Below, one piece after another: positions 7,689-15,911 of a stretch of DNA of 51,621 nt (position 1 is its first letter; each line of letters opens with the position of its first letter). The notes beneath the pieces were generated by a model. The model was not told the origin of the DNA. It did not search any database and saw only the letters and a list, made by a program, of their open reading frames with translations. Origin of the DNA: Flavobacterium proteolyticum (GTDB lineage Bacteria; Bacteroidota; Bacteroidia; Flavobacteriales; Flavobacteriaceae); the NCBI RefSeq assembly GCF_015223105.1, contig NZ_JADFTZ010000008.1:1-51621 (forward strand), given 5' to 3'. The translations under genes and the position numbers were made by a program.

Positions 7689-9806
7689 ATGGACAAATTT
7701 GTAATAAAACGAAATGGCACGTATTTACCATTTGAACCTTTCAAAATAGAAGAAGCCATTACAAAAGCTTTTGCCAGTGTAAGTGAAACTTTAAATCCAA
7801 AAGTAATTGAAACCGTATTCCAATTGTTATCACACGAAGACACTTGGGCAGTTGAAGATATACAAGATAAGATTGAAAAAACGCTTTATGAATATGGTCA
7901 TTATGAAGTGATGCGTTCCTTCATGTTGTTCCGTCACACCCGAAAACTGCAGCGCGAGCACGTTTTAGGATTAAATGATGACACCACTTATGTCGATAGC
8001 ACCCAAACCATAGAAGAATACACCAACCAAACCGATTGGCGCATCAATGCCAACGCCAATACTTCGTATTCGAATGCAGGTTTAGTGAATAATGTCGCTG
8101 GAAAAATCATTGCAAATTATTGGTTAGACAAAGTTTATTCGAAAGAAGAAGGTTATGCACACCGTAATGGAGATATTCACATTCACGATTTAGATTGCTT
8201 AACGGGTTATTGTGCGGGTTGGAGTTTACGTGTTCTATTAAATGAAGGTTTTAACGGCGTTCGTGGTCGAGTAGAAAGTCGTCCTCCGAATCATTTTAGA
8301 GAAGCATTAGGACAAATGGCGAATTTCCTTGGGATTTTACAAAGCGAATGGGCAGGAGCTCAAGCGTTTAGTTCGTTTGATACGTATTTGGCTCCTTATG
8401 TTTTCAAGGATAATTTATCGTATGAAGATGTTTTAAAAGCAATTCGAAGTTTCGTCTACAATTTGAATGTGCCTGCACGATGGGGACAATCTCCGTTTAC
8501 GAATATTACATTGGATTGGGTGGTTCCAGATGATTTGAAAGAGCAAATCCCAACACGAAATGAACAGCATCTTTTTAAAGGAATCACTTCAGAAGATTTT
8601 ATAAAAAGAGCTAAAGAAAGAGGCGTTTCAGACATAACCGAAATGCGTTACGAACATTTTCAAAAAGAAATGAATCTCATCAACAAAGCGTATTACACTG
8701 TCATGACCGAAGGCGATGCGCATGGAAAGCCGTTCACCTTCCCTATTCCAACAGTTAACATTACCGAAGAGTTTGATTGGTACGGAGAAAACACCAATAT
8801 TCTTTTTGAAAATACAGCTAAAATTGGTTCGTCTTACTTCCAAAATTTCATTGGAAGTCAATATACATATGATGAAAACGGCAATAAAGTTGAAAATCCA
8901 AATGCCTACAAACCGAATGCCGTACGAAGTATGTGCTGCCGTTTACAACTCGATTTACGCGAATTATTAAAAAGAGGAAATGGCTTATTCGGTAGTGCGG
9001 AAATGACGGGAAGTATCGGTGTCGTAACTATTAATATGGCGCGTTTGGGTTATTTGAACAAAGGCAATAAAGCCAAATTATATTCCGATTTAGATCGTTT
9101 GTTAGAAATTTCGAAAGCAACTTTAGAGAAAAAACGCGTTTTCATTCAGGAAATGTATGATAGAGGATTATTTCCGTATACCAAACGTTATTTGCCTCAT
9201 TTTAGAAATCACTTTTCTACAATTGGTGTGAACGGAATTAACGAAATGATTCAAAATTTCACCGACAAAAAAGAAGACATCGTTTCGGATTACGGAATGG
9301 CTTTCGCTACCGAAATTTTGGAACACATTCGAACCAAAATGAGAGCTTATCAAGAAGAAACTGGCAATTTATACAACTTAGAAGCCACTCCTGCAGAAGG
9401 CACGACGTATCGTTTTGCTAAAGAAGATAAAAAACGTTATTCCGATATTATTCAAGCAGGTGAAGGCGAAAATATTTACTACACGAACAGTTCGCAATTA
9501 CCAGTAGATTACACCGAAGATCCGTTTGAAGCTTTGTTGTTACAAGACAATTTACAATGTCAATACACTGGAGGAACGGTTTTGCACTTGTATATGAACG
9601 AAAAACTAAGTTCGGCAGAAGCGTGTCGTAATTTCATTAAAAAAGTAATTACGAATTTCAAATTACCTTACATCACAGTGACTCCAGTTTTCAGCGTTTG
9701 TCCGAAACATGGCTATTTGAATGGCGAACACGAATATTGTCCAAAATGTGATGAAGAATTATTAGCAACCTTAAATACAACCTCTTATGCAAACACAAAC
9801 CACTGA
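7689..9806 (+). CDS. nrdD: Anaerobic (class III) ribonucleoside-triphosphate reductase, large part
   Basis: This 705-aa protein reduces ribonucleotides to deoxyribonucleotides without oxygen, using a glycyl radical made by NrdG. Residues 1-90 form an ATP-cone (FVIKRNGTYLPFEPFKIEEAI). The catalytic barrel follows, with IHDLDCLTGYCAGWSL, the cysteine pair in RSMCCRLQLDLRELL and GSIGVVTINMARLGY. Near the end is a zinc site, C671-PK-H674 and C684-PK-C687. The frame then stops without the RVxGY glycyl-radical motif that ends a normal NrdD. That motif is encoded in the next overlapping frame (9787-9951). The protein as read here could not act alone. Either a second polypeptide supplies the radical or a frameshift joins the two. 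Confidence 0.92.
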   Translation: MDKFVIKRNGTYLPFEPFKIEEAITKAFASVSETLNPKVIETVFQLLSHEDTWAVEDIQDKIEKTLYEYGHYEVMRSFMLFRHTRKLQREHVLGLNDDTTYVDSTQTIEEYTNQTDWRINANANTSYSNAGLVNNVAGKIIANYWLDKVYSKEEGYAHRNGDIHIHDLDCLTGYCAGWSLRVLLNEGFNGVRGRVESRPPNHFREALGQMANFLGILQSEWAGAQAFSSFDTYLAPYVFKDNLSYEDVLKAIRSFVYNLNVPARWGQSPFTNITLDWVVPDDLKEQIPTRNEQHLFKGITSEDFIKRAKERGVSDITEMRYEHFQKEMNLINKAYYTVMTEGDAHGKPFTFPIPTVNITEEFDWYGENTNILFENTAKIGSSYFQNFIGSQYTYDENGNKVENPNAYKPNAVRSMCCRLQLDLRELLKRGNGLFGSAEMTGSIGVVTINMARLGYLNKGNKAKLYSDLDRLLEISKATLEKKRVFIQEMYDRGLFPYTKRYLPHFRNHFSTIGVNGINEMIQNFTDKKEDIVSDYGMAFATEILEHIRTKMRAYQEETGNLYNLEATPAEGTTYRFAKEDKKRYSDIIQAGEGENIYYTNSSQLPVDYTEDPFEALLLQDNLQCQYTGGTVLHLYMNEKLSSAEACRNFIKKVITNFKLPYITVTPVFSVCPKHGYLNGEHEYCPKCDEELLATLNTTSYANTNH

Positions 9807-9951
9807 AGCTCTGCTTCAACACAATGAAAAAAGAACCAAATGTTTGGTTTATACACGAGTAATGGGCTATCACAGACCCGTAGAAAGTTTTAATATTGGA
9901 AAAAAAGGTGAACATAAACAACGAACCCACTTTAGAGAATGTAAATCTTGA
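9787..9951 (+). CDS. Glycyl-radical domain of NrdD in a separate overlapping frame (54 aa)
   Basis: The +1 frame relative to nrdD opens at an ATG inside the last nrdD codons (20-base overlap) and encodes 54 aa ending at TGA 9949-9951. The core, KCLVYTRVMGYHRPVESFN, is the RVxGY glycyl-radical loop found at the C-terminus of class III reductases; Gly27 would carry the radical. A TAA at about 9769 in this frame rules out a longer version, so the shift or restart must happen between there and the nrdD stop. It overlaps the start of nrdG. It may be a free radical-bearing subunit, comparable in principle to the spare glycyl-radical protein GrcA (YfiD), or the product of programmed frameshifting. 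Confidence 0.75.
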   Translation: MQTQTTEALLQHNEKRTKCLVYTRVMGYHRPVESFNIGKKGEHKQRTHFRECKS

Positions 9952-10630
9952 TTTTCTAAACAAAAAAGCCATTCATAGCTTTACACCCTTCACACTGTTA
10001 GATTATCCCGATAAATCGGCTTGTATCTTATGGTTTGCAGGGTGTAATATGAAATGTGATTATTGTTACAATCCCGAAATAGTTTTCGGAAAAGGGGCTT
10101 TTTACTTTTCCGAAATTGTTTCATTTTTAAAATCGAGAAGAAATTTGTTGGATGCTGTAGTTTTTAGCGGTGGCGAATGTTTGATTCACAAAAACATTAT
10201 CCCATTCATCAAATTAGTAAAAAGTTTAGGATTTTTAATCAAAGTAGATACGAATGGAAGTCAGCCCAAAGTACTCGAAAAACTAATAGAAGAACAGCTA
10301 ATCGATTATGTGGCTTTGGATTTTAAAGGTCCTAAAGAAAAATTCTTTACGATTACAAAATCGGATTTTTATGCTCAATTTTTAAATTGTTTTGAATTGC
10401 TTCAATCGAGTTCCATTCCATTTGAAGTCCGAACCACTTATCATTCTTCATTATTGAATCCAGAGGATATTGTTACAATGCAAAACGTTTTATTGGAATT
10501 AGGCTACGATAGAAACTATTACATTCAAAATTTTAGAAATTATCAAAACACGATTGCACCACTACCCGATTCGCAATCCATTTCGGAAAAGGATATCCAC
10601 CAGAATATGACTAAAATCATATTTCGATGA
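9908..10630 (+). CDS. nrdG: Anaerobic ribonucleotide reductase activating radical-SAM protein
   Basis: NrdG uses a [4Fe-4S] cluster and S-adenosylmethionine to make the glycyl radical of NrdD. The radical-SAM motif CNMKCDYC follows the family-typical LLDYPDKSACILWFAG, and the next segments VVFSGGECLIH and IKVDTNGSQP fit the SAM-binding GGE region. No ATG is available upstream of the motif. I take GTG 9908 as start, while TTG 9896 in the same frame would add four residues. Either way the gene overlaps the small glycyl-radical frame, implying translational coupling of all three pieces. At 241-244 aa it has the length of the longer NrdG2-type activases. Confidence 0.9.
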   Translation: MNINNEPTLENVNLDFLNKKAIHSFTPFTLLDYPDKSACILWFAGCNMKCDYCYNPEIVFGKGAFYFSEIVSFLKSRRNLLDAVVFSGGECLIHKNIIPFIKLVKSLGFLIKVDTNGSQPKVLEKLIEEQLIDYVALDFKGPKEKFFTITKSDFYAQFLNCFELLQSSSIPFEVRTTYHSSLLNPEDIVTMQNVLLELGYDRNYYIQNFRNYQNTIAPLPDSQSISEKDIHQNMTKIIFR

Positions 10631-10649
10631 TTTAAAATCCCTAACTTTG
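10607..10649 (+). promoter_or_regulatory. FNR-type box and -7 element upstream of the first Rrf2 gene
   Basis: ATGACTAAAATCAT at 10607-10620 differs from the ATGAT-N4-ATCAT consensus by one base and overlaps the end of nrdG. TAACTTTG at 10642-10649 is an exact -7 match, 14 bases before the ATG at 10664. Centre-to-G distance is 35.5 bp, one less than in the other promoters, so this site is less certain. Confidence 0.5.
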
Positions 10650-10663
10650 TGTAAATTTTATCT

Positions 10664-11098
10664 ATGTTTTCAAAAACCTGTGAATATGCCATACGAGCTA
10701 CCATTTACATTGCCTCAGAATCGTCTGCTGGCAAGCGTTGCGGTATTCGAGACATTGCCAGAAAAATAGAATCGCCAGAACCTTTTACAGCTAAGATTTT
10801 ACAACGTTTGGTAAAAGCCGACATCATAAAATCGATTAAAGGAAATGGCGGTGGTTTTGAAATCGAAAAGGTACAATTGAAACACATCAAATTAGAACAG
10901 CTTGTAAAAGCTATCGACGGAAATGACTTATTTGACCGATGCAGTTTAGGACTTCATGATTGTTCCGACAAACAACCGTGTCCTTTTCATCATAAGTACA
11001 AGCCATTACGTGAAAATTTGAAGAAAACGCTGAAAGAAACCTCTCTTTTGGATTTAATTAGTGAATTCAACACTGGAGAGACTTTCCTTAAGCTTTAA
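10664..11098 (+). CDS. Rrf2-family regulator with three-Cys Fe-S motif (NsrR-like)
   Basis: This 144-aa protein has the Rrf2 winged helix (CEYAIRATIYIA, then FTAKILQRLVKADIIKSIKGNGGGF) and cysteines C93, C100 and C106 in the dimerisation-loop region, spaced as in Rrf2 proteins that hold an Fe-S cluster, such as NsrR. Such clusters sense NO, O2 or iron-sulfur status. A second copy with identical Cys numbering lies at 15447. The gene stands between nrdG and nadA and has its own promoter. NO sensing is inferred from the surrounding denitrification genes; the sequence shows only the cluster motif. Confidence 0.85.
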   Translation: MFSKTCEYAIRATIYIASESSAGKRCGIRDIARKIESPEPFTAKILQRLVKADIIKSIKGNGGGFEIEKVQLKHIKLEQLVKAIDGNDLFDRCSLGLHDCSDKQPCPFHHKYKPLRENLKKTLKETSLLDLISEFNTGETFLKL

Positions 11099-11134
11099 AA
11101 AATTTAATTAAATAAAAGATAAAAATATCCTCTA

Positions 11135-12070
11135 ATGAAAACAACTTCGGATTTAAAAGAGAAAATTCTTGAATTGAAAAAAAGAAAAAATGCGGTAATT
11201 CTAGCGCATTATTATCAAGAAGAAGCTATTCAAGAGATTGCTGATTTTGTGGGTGATAGTTTAGAATTATCGAGAAAAGCATCGCAAGTTGATGCCGATA
11301 TTATCGTTTTTGCAGGCGTTTATTTCATGGCAGAAACAGCTAAAATTGTCAATCCAAATAAAAAAGTAATCGTTCCCGATGTAAAAGCAGGTTGTTCCCT
11401 TGCCGATGGTTGTCCGCCAGATGAATTCAAGAATTTCTTAGAAAAATATCCGAATCATACCGTTGTTACTTACATCAATTGCACAGCAGAAGTTAAAACC
11501 TTTACCGATATTGTTTGTACTTCTTCCAATGCAAAAAAAGTAATTGCATCCATTCCAGAAGACCAACCTATTGTGTTTGCTCCTGATAAAAATTTAGGCA
11601 AATATTTAATTGCTGAAACAGGTCGTGATATGGTTTTATGGGAAGGTTCTTGCATTGTTCACGAAGCGTTTTCTTTAGAAAAATTAATCGATTTATATAA
11701 AAAACATCCAACCGCTAACATCATCGCGCATCCTGAATCGGAAACGCATATTTTGAAAGTAGCGCATTACATTGGTTCGACTTCAGGCATGTTGAATCAT
11801 GTAAAAAACAGTCCAAACGACACTTTCATCGTAGCCACAGAAGCGGGAATTTTACACCAAATGCAATTGAATAATCCAACCAAGACATTAATTCCAGCGC
11901 CTTCAAAAGAAGACAATACTTGTGCGTGCAGCGAGTGTGCGTTTATGAAAGTCAACACCTTAGAAAAACTCTATCAATGTTTACAAGATGAAAGTCCGGA
12001 AGTGCATTTGGACAACGAAATCATCGAAAAAGCTTTACTTCCAATTCAAAGAATGTTAGCGCTAAACTAA
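11135..12070 (+). CDS. nadA: Quinolinate synthase
   Basis: NadA condenses iminoaspartate with dihydroxyacetone phosphate to quinolinate, the second step of de novo NAD synthesis. The 311-aa protein keeps the three regions that bind the [4Fe-4S] cluster: C87 (KAGCSLADGCP), C173 (WEGSCIVHEAF) and the CACSEC cluster at 263-268. Other family segments are ILAHYYQEEAIQEIAD, FAGVYFMAETAKI and HPESETHIL. The cluster is oxygen- and NO-sensitive. The gene is 36 bp after the Rrf2 regulator and 6 bp before nadB. Confidence 0.95.
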   Translation: MKTTSDLKEKILELKKRKNAVILAHYYQEEAIQEIADFVGDSLELSRKASQVDADIIVFAGVYFMAETAKIVNPNKKVIVPDVKAGCSLADGCPPDEFKNFLEKYPNHTVVTYINCTAEVKTFTDIVCTSSNAKKVIASIPEDQPIVFAPDKNLGKYLIAETGRDMVLWEGSCIVHEAFSLEKLIDLYKKHPTANIIAHPESETHILKVAHYIGSTSGMLNHVKNSPNDTFIVATEAGILHQMQLNNPTKTLIPAPSKEDNTCACSECAFMKVNTLEKLYQCLQDESPEVHLDNEIIEKALLPIQRMLALN

Positions 12071-12076
12071 AACATC

Positions 12077-13600
12077 ATGCAAAATTTAGAAACCGATATA
12101 CTCATAGTAGGCACAGGATTAGCGGGATTATCTCTAGCGAAATATCTCAGCGAGCAAAATCCGAACCTACAAATTACCTTACTTAGCAAAACTTCCATTG
12201 ACGAGTGTAATACCTATTACGCTCAAGGAGGAATTGCCGTAGTACACGATTTTATCAAAGACAGTTACCAACAACATATTCAAGACACTTTACTTGCTGG
12301 AAAAGGCATTTGCGATAAAAAAGTAGTCGAACACGTAATTACAGAAGCTCCTGCCCGATTACAAGAATTGATTCAATGGGGCGTGGAATTAGACAAGAAT
12401 AATTCAGGCGAATTGGATTTAGGTTTAGAAGGTGGTCACTCCCAAAATCGCATTGTACACCACAAAGACAAAACAGGATTAGAAATTGAAACCAAGTTGA
12501 TTCAAGTCGTTCAGAATTTACCGAATGTTACTATCAGAACTTCCTTTTTTGCCACAGACTTATTATTAGACAATCAAAAATGCATCGGAATCATAGGATT
12601 TGATGAAAAAAGCGAAGTGACTTCCATCGTAGCAAAAGCAACCGTTTTAGCTACTGGCGGTTCGGGACAAGTGTTTGGTGTGACATCAAATCCTTTTGTT
12701 TCTACGGGTGATGGTGTGGCAATGGCATATCGAGCGGGAGCAAAATTGGAAAAAATGAAATACATTCAATTTCATCCCACAGCGCTTTACGAACCTAAAA
12801 AAAGTCAAGCGTTTTTAATTACCGAAGCGATTCGAGGTTTTGGAGCTCATATTTTGAATCAAAAAATGGAACGTTTTGTTTTTCAATATCATCCTGATGG
12901 CGAATTAGCAACTCGCGATATCGTTTCGAAAGCCATTTCGGATCAAATGAAAAAAGAACATTCGCAACACGTTTGGCTGGATGTTAGACATTTGCCAATA
13001 GAAACATTTAAAACAAAATTTCCAAAAGTTTATAACTATTGTTTTGAAAATGGCATTGATGTTTCCAAAGATTTAATTCCGATAACTCCTGCTGCACATT
13101 ATCAATGTGGTGGAATTGTCGTGGATGAAATGGGTGCTACTTCTATCAAACAATTGTTCGCTATAGGAGAATGTTCGCACACCGGACTTCATGGTGCCAA
13201 TCGATTGGCTTCGAATTCATTATTAGAAGCGATTGTTTATGCTCATGATTTGGCAAATCATCTGATTTCATCAGTAGATGCGATTAAATTGAATAAGTCT
13301 GAAATTACGCCCATTCGTTATAAAAACATTCATCACGATCAAATTTTGCAATTCAAAAACCAACTGCAACATTTCATGAAATACGATGCTTTGTACGCTT
13401 CGGGAAAAAACACTGAAAAAGTATATGAAATGGTCACCGAGATGAGCAAACGCTTCAAAATGAAGTTCAAATTTTATAATTCGCATCCGTTTTTATGTGA
13501 AACTTATAATTTGATTCAAACCGCAGAAATTATTTTAAAAGATTGTTTACCAAAAAGATATCGTGTAAAATCGGTTAAAAAAGAAAAAACTATTTCGTAA
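12077..13600 (+). CDS. nadB: L-aspartate oxidase
   Basis: NadB oxidises L-aspartate to iminoaspartate for NadA, using FAD and either oxygen or fumarate as electron acceptor. This 507-aa protein has the N-terminal FAD motif VGTGLAGLSLAKYL, the YYAQGGIAVV segment, substrate-site residues in HHKDKTGLEI and GGHSQNRIVH, and the conserved ITPAAHYQCGGIVVD and GLHGANRLASNSLLEA. Its TAA stop overlaps the ATG of the following NorC-like gene (TAATG), so NAD synthesis and the NorC/NorB-like pair are translationally coupled, an unusual arrangement. Fumarate use would permit NAD synthesis without oxygen. Confidence 0.95.
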   Translation: MQNLETDILIVGTGLAGLSLAKYLSEQNPNLQITLLSKTSIDECNTYYAQGGIAVVHDFIKDSYQQHIQDTLLAGKGICDKKVVEHVITEAPARLQELIQWGVELDKNNSGELDLGLEGGHSQNRIVHHKDKTGLEIETKLIQVVQNLPNVTIRTSFFATDLLLDNQKCIGIIGFDEKSEVTSIVAKATVLATGGSGQVFGVTSNPFVSTGDGVAMAYRAGAKLEKMKYIQFHPTALYEPKKSQAFLITEAIRGFGAHILNQKMERFVFQYHPDGELATRDIVSKAISDQMKKEHSQHVWLDVRHLPIETFKTKFPKVYNYCFENGIDVSKDLIPITPAAHYQCGGIVVDEMGATSIKQLFAIGECSHTGLHGANRLASNSLLEAIVYAHDLANHLISSVDAIKLNKSEITPIRYKNIHHDQILQFKNQLQHFMKYDALYASGKNTEKVYEMVTEMSKRFKMKFKFYNSHPFLCETYNLIQTAEIILKDCLPKRYRVKSVKKEKTIS

Positions 13601-14031
13601 TGCTGAATCTATTTGCCCATCCAAAACGCATTTTTTTTGTGCTTTTCGTTTGTTTTCTAGCGTTTAGCATTTGGATTTATGCCATTCCGCTTTTTAGCCC
13701 AACTCCTTATTCTGAAAAAGAACTTCATTTAGTAGCCGAAGGTCGATTGGTTTGGCAAAAACACAACTGTCATACGTGTCATCAATTGTATGGTTTAGGC
13801 GGTTATTTGGGTCCGGATTTAACGAATGTGTATTCGAGAACTGCGAATAACGAAGCATATATCAAAGGCATAATAAAATCGGGAGTAAAACAAATGCCTG
13901 CTTTTAAAATTTCGGATGACGAAATGAAAGCGCTTTTACACTTTTTAAAAAATGTAGATGCCACAGGAACATCAAATCCGCAAGATTACCAACCTGAAAT
14001 AATAGGAACTTTTAGTTTAGAAAAGAAATGA
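13600..14031 (+). CDS. NorC-like membrane-anchored cytochrome c
   Basis: This 143-aa protein has one N-terminal membrane anchor (about residues 11-33) and one heme c site, C57-HT-C60-H61, followed by QLYGLGGYLGPDLTNVYSR, the same layout as NorC (CMGCHTILGEGGYYAPELTKV in the canonical copy at 37664). M99 in KQMPAF is the likely sixth heme ligand. It begins in the nadB stop codon and overlaps the next gene by 4 bases. It should pass electrons from the periplasm to the membrane subunit at 14028. Substrate specificity of the pair is unknown. Confidence 0.85.
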   Translation: MLNLFAHPKRIFFVLFVCFLAFSIWIYAIPLFSPTPYSEKELHLVAEGRLVWQKHNCHTCHQLYGLGGYLGPDLTNVYSRTANNEAYIKGIIKSGVKQMPAFKISDDEMKALLHFLKNVDATGTSNPQDYQPEIIGTFSLEKK

Positions 14032-15353
14032 AGAATTTTGGAATTTGGCTCATCAGAATAGCCCTTGTGTTGTTTGTTTTAGGTTTGTTTTTTGGACATT
14101 TGGCTTCCGAAAGTTACCGCATTACCCAACCAAAATCGGGTGTTATGGGATTTTTATCGCTTCGTCCGCTTCATGTGAGTAGCGCATATTTGGGCATCAT
14201 AACTGCTGGATTAGGTTTTGTAACACTGATTATTGCGAAAATGAAAACCACACGTTTTGGTACTTTTTTACAATATCTTCATTTTTCACTTTGGTTAATT
14301 GCTTTGCTGGGAATTTTCTACAGCTATTTTACAGGTGATTTTGGAGGAAGAGAATATTGGGAATTCAATCCCGTTTGGGCTTTACCGATATTTATTTCTT
14401 TTATTGTCTTCTTAGTTTTCTATCTGCATCAAATTGGTTTTTCGATAAAATGGCCTGTTTATTACTGGATGTGGCTAACCGGATTGGTATTCTTCATTTT
14501 TACTTTCATTGAAAATTATTTGTGGATTTTTCCTTATTTCAGAGAGCATTTTATTGCCGATATGACGATTCAGTGGAAAGTAAATGGTTCGCTAGTAGGT
14601 GCTATAAATCAAATCATTTATGGTGTTGCATTTTACTTGATGGAAAAAATTAGTAGCGATGAAAAATCGTCCTATCAAAAACTTTCCTTTGCGATGTATT
14701 TTTTGGGAATGTTTAATTTGATGTTCAATTGGGGACATCATATTTACTTACTTCCAACCGAAAAATACATTCATTACATCGCCTACGTAGTAAGCATGAC
14801 CGAATGGATTATTTTAATTCGTATTTTCTACAAATGGAGTCAACAAATCAAAGAAAACAAACAATTTTACTACTTTTTCCCTTATCGCTTTTTAATGGCT
14901 TCTGATTATTGGGTAACGCTAAACTTAACCCTCGCCTTATTCATGTCGATTCCAGCCATCAACTTATATACGCACGGAACGCATATCACGGTGGCGCATG
15001 CTATGGGAACTACCATTGGGATTAACACGATGATTATTTTGGCAGGTGTTTTCTACTTTATTAAACCAACTTTCAACTCGGCAAAATGGCGATTGTATGG
15101 AAGTATTGCATTTTGGATAGTACAAGTTACCTTATTACTTTTTCTAATTTCCTTAATTGGAATGGGCGTTCAACGTGCAATTTGGCAAGCTGGATTAACT
15201 TCGGAAAGCTTCAGAAAAATGATTAGTTCTAGTGGGAATTGGGTTTTACTTTTCATCATTTTGGGAACGATTTTAATGTTCAGTATGGCGAGTTTTTTTA
15301 TATATCTGTTTATTCAATCTTGGAAGAAAAATAAATTGAATATTGAAGAATAA
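14028..15353 (+). CDS. Divergent NorB-like heme-copper superfamily subunit with altered metal ligands
   Basis: The 441-aa protein has about twelve membrane segments and the NorB/heme-copper layout. Compared with the canonical NorB at 36313, the helix II heme ligand is kept (H49 in RPLHVSSAYLG), as are the helix VII pair H237-H238 (WGHHIY) and the high-spin heme ligand H324 (THGTHITVAH). The helix VI His of the non-heme metal site is missing: HLWVEG in NorB corresponds to QWKVNG (182-187), and there is no His at all between 175 and 236. The two catalytic Glu are absent too. In helix X the HGH pair becomes HAM, putting M326 where the low-spin heme His should be. It pairs with the NorC-like cytochrome just upstream. 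Catalytic NO or O2 reduction is doubtful. Confidence 0.8.
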   Translation: MKNFGIWLIRIALVLFVLGLFFGHLASESYRITQPKSGVMGFLSLRPLHVSSAYLGIITAGLGFVTLIIAKMKTTRFGTFLQYLHFSLWLIALLGIFYSYFTGDFGGREYWEFNPVWALPIFISFIVFLVFYLHQIGFSIKWPVYYWMWLTGLVFFIFTFIENYLWIFPYFREHFIADMTIQWKVNGSLVGAINQIIYGVAFYLMEKISSDEKSSYQKLSFAMYFLGMFNLMFNWGHHIYLLPTEKYIHYIAYVVSMTEWIILIRIFYKWSQQIKENKQFYYFFPYRFLMASDYWVTLNLTLALFMSIPAINLYTHGTHITVAHAMGTTIGINTMIILAGVFYFIKPTFNSAKWRLYGSIAFWIVQVTLLLFLISLIGMGVQRAIWQAGLTSESFRKMISSSGNWVLLFIILGTILMFSMASFFIYLFIQSWKKNKLNIEE

Positions 15354-15371
15354 ATTTATCCTAAAAATACG

Positions 15372-15415
15372 ATGATAAAAATCAGGTGAAATTTGATAAT
15401 TCCATTGTATATTTG
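15372..15415 (+). promoter_or_regulatory. FNR-type box plus -7 element, second Rrf2 gene
   Basis: The box ATGATAAAAATCAG lies at 15372-15385 (core TGAT-N4-ATCA perfect) and the -7 element TATATTTG at 15408-15415. The box centre is 36.5 bp from the final G of the -7 element, placing it near -42 relative to the expected start of transcription, as for class II Crp/Fnr activation. Confidence 0.7.
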
Positions 15416-15446
15416 GCCCTTAATTCTTTCAAATTTATCATTGCTT

Positions 15447-15884
15447 ATGTTTTCAAAATCATGCAATTATGCTATAAAAGCCACCATATTTATTGCTAAA
15501 CATTCCTTAGAAGAAAAAAAGGTAGGTTTTGTTGACATCTCCAAAGAAATCGATTCGCCACAAGCGTTTACAGCTAAAATATTACAAATACTAGTAAAAG
15601 CTGGAATTATTGAATCGGTAAAAGGCGTAAATGGTGGATTTTATATTCCGAAAAAGAGAATTAAAAAAACTTTCTTAGTTGAAATTGTTGATGCTATTGA
15701 TGGCGATGCCGTTTTTCATGGTTGTGGATTAGGTTTATCTCATTGCTCAGAAACACATCCTTGTCCGGTGCATGATAAATTCAAAAGTATTCGTGATGAA
15801 TTAGCGCATATGCTAGAAACTACGAATTTAGAAGAATTAGCTTTAGGAATTAAATCAGGAGAAACTTTCTTGAAATCGCTATAA
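15447..15884 (+). CDS. Second Rrf2-family regulator with three-Cys motif
   Basis: The preferred ATG at 15447 gives 145 aa and aligns with the paralogue at 10664 (MFSKSCNYAIKATIFIA versus MFSKTCEYAIRATIYIA). An upstream in-frame start at 15393 would add 18 residues that overlap the promoter. The winged helix includes FTAKILQILVKAGIIESVKG. Cysteines C93, C100 and C106 match the paralogue in number and position, so an Fe-S sensor is expected. It has its own FNR-type box. Having two close paralogues flanking nadAB and the NorCB-like pair suggests duplication with divided targets. Confidence 0.85.
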   Translation: MFSKSCNYAIKATIFIAKHSLEEKKVGFVDISKEIDSPQAFTAKILQILVKAGIIESVKGVNGGFYIPKKRIKKTFLVEIVDAIDGDAVFHGCGLGLSHCSETHPCPVHDKFKSIRDELAHMLETTNLEELALGIKSGETFLKSL

Positions 15885-15911
15885 AACCAATTCTTCTAAT
15901 TTGTAGTATTT

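Noticed and set aside
9787..9806. Classical prfB-like +1 frameshift at the nrdD stop
   Set aside because: The codon before TGA is CAC, not a slippery CTT, and no Shine-Dalgarno-like stimulator is seen. A restart at the internal ATG is simpler, though frameshifting is not excluded.
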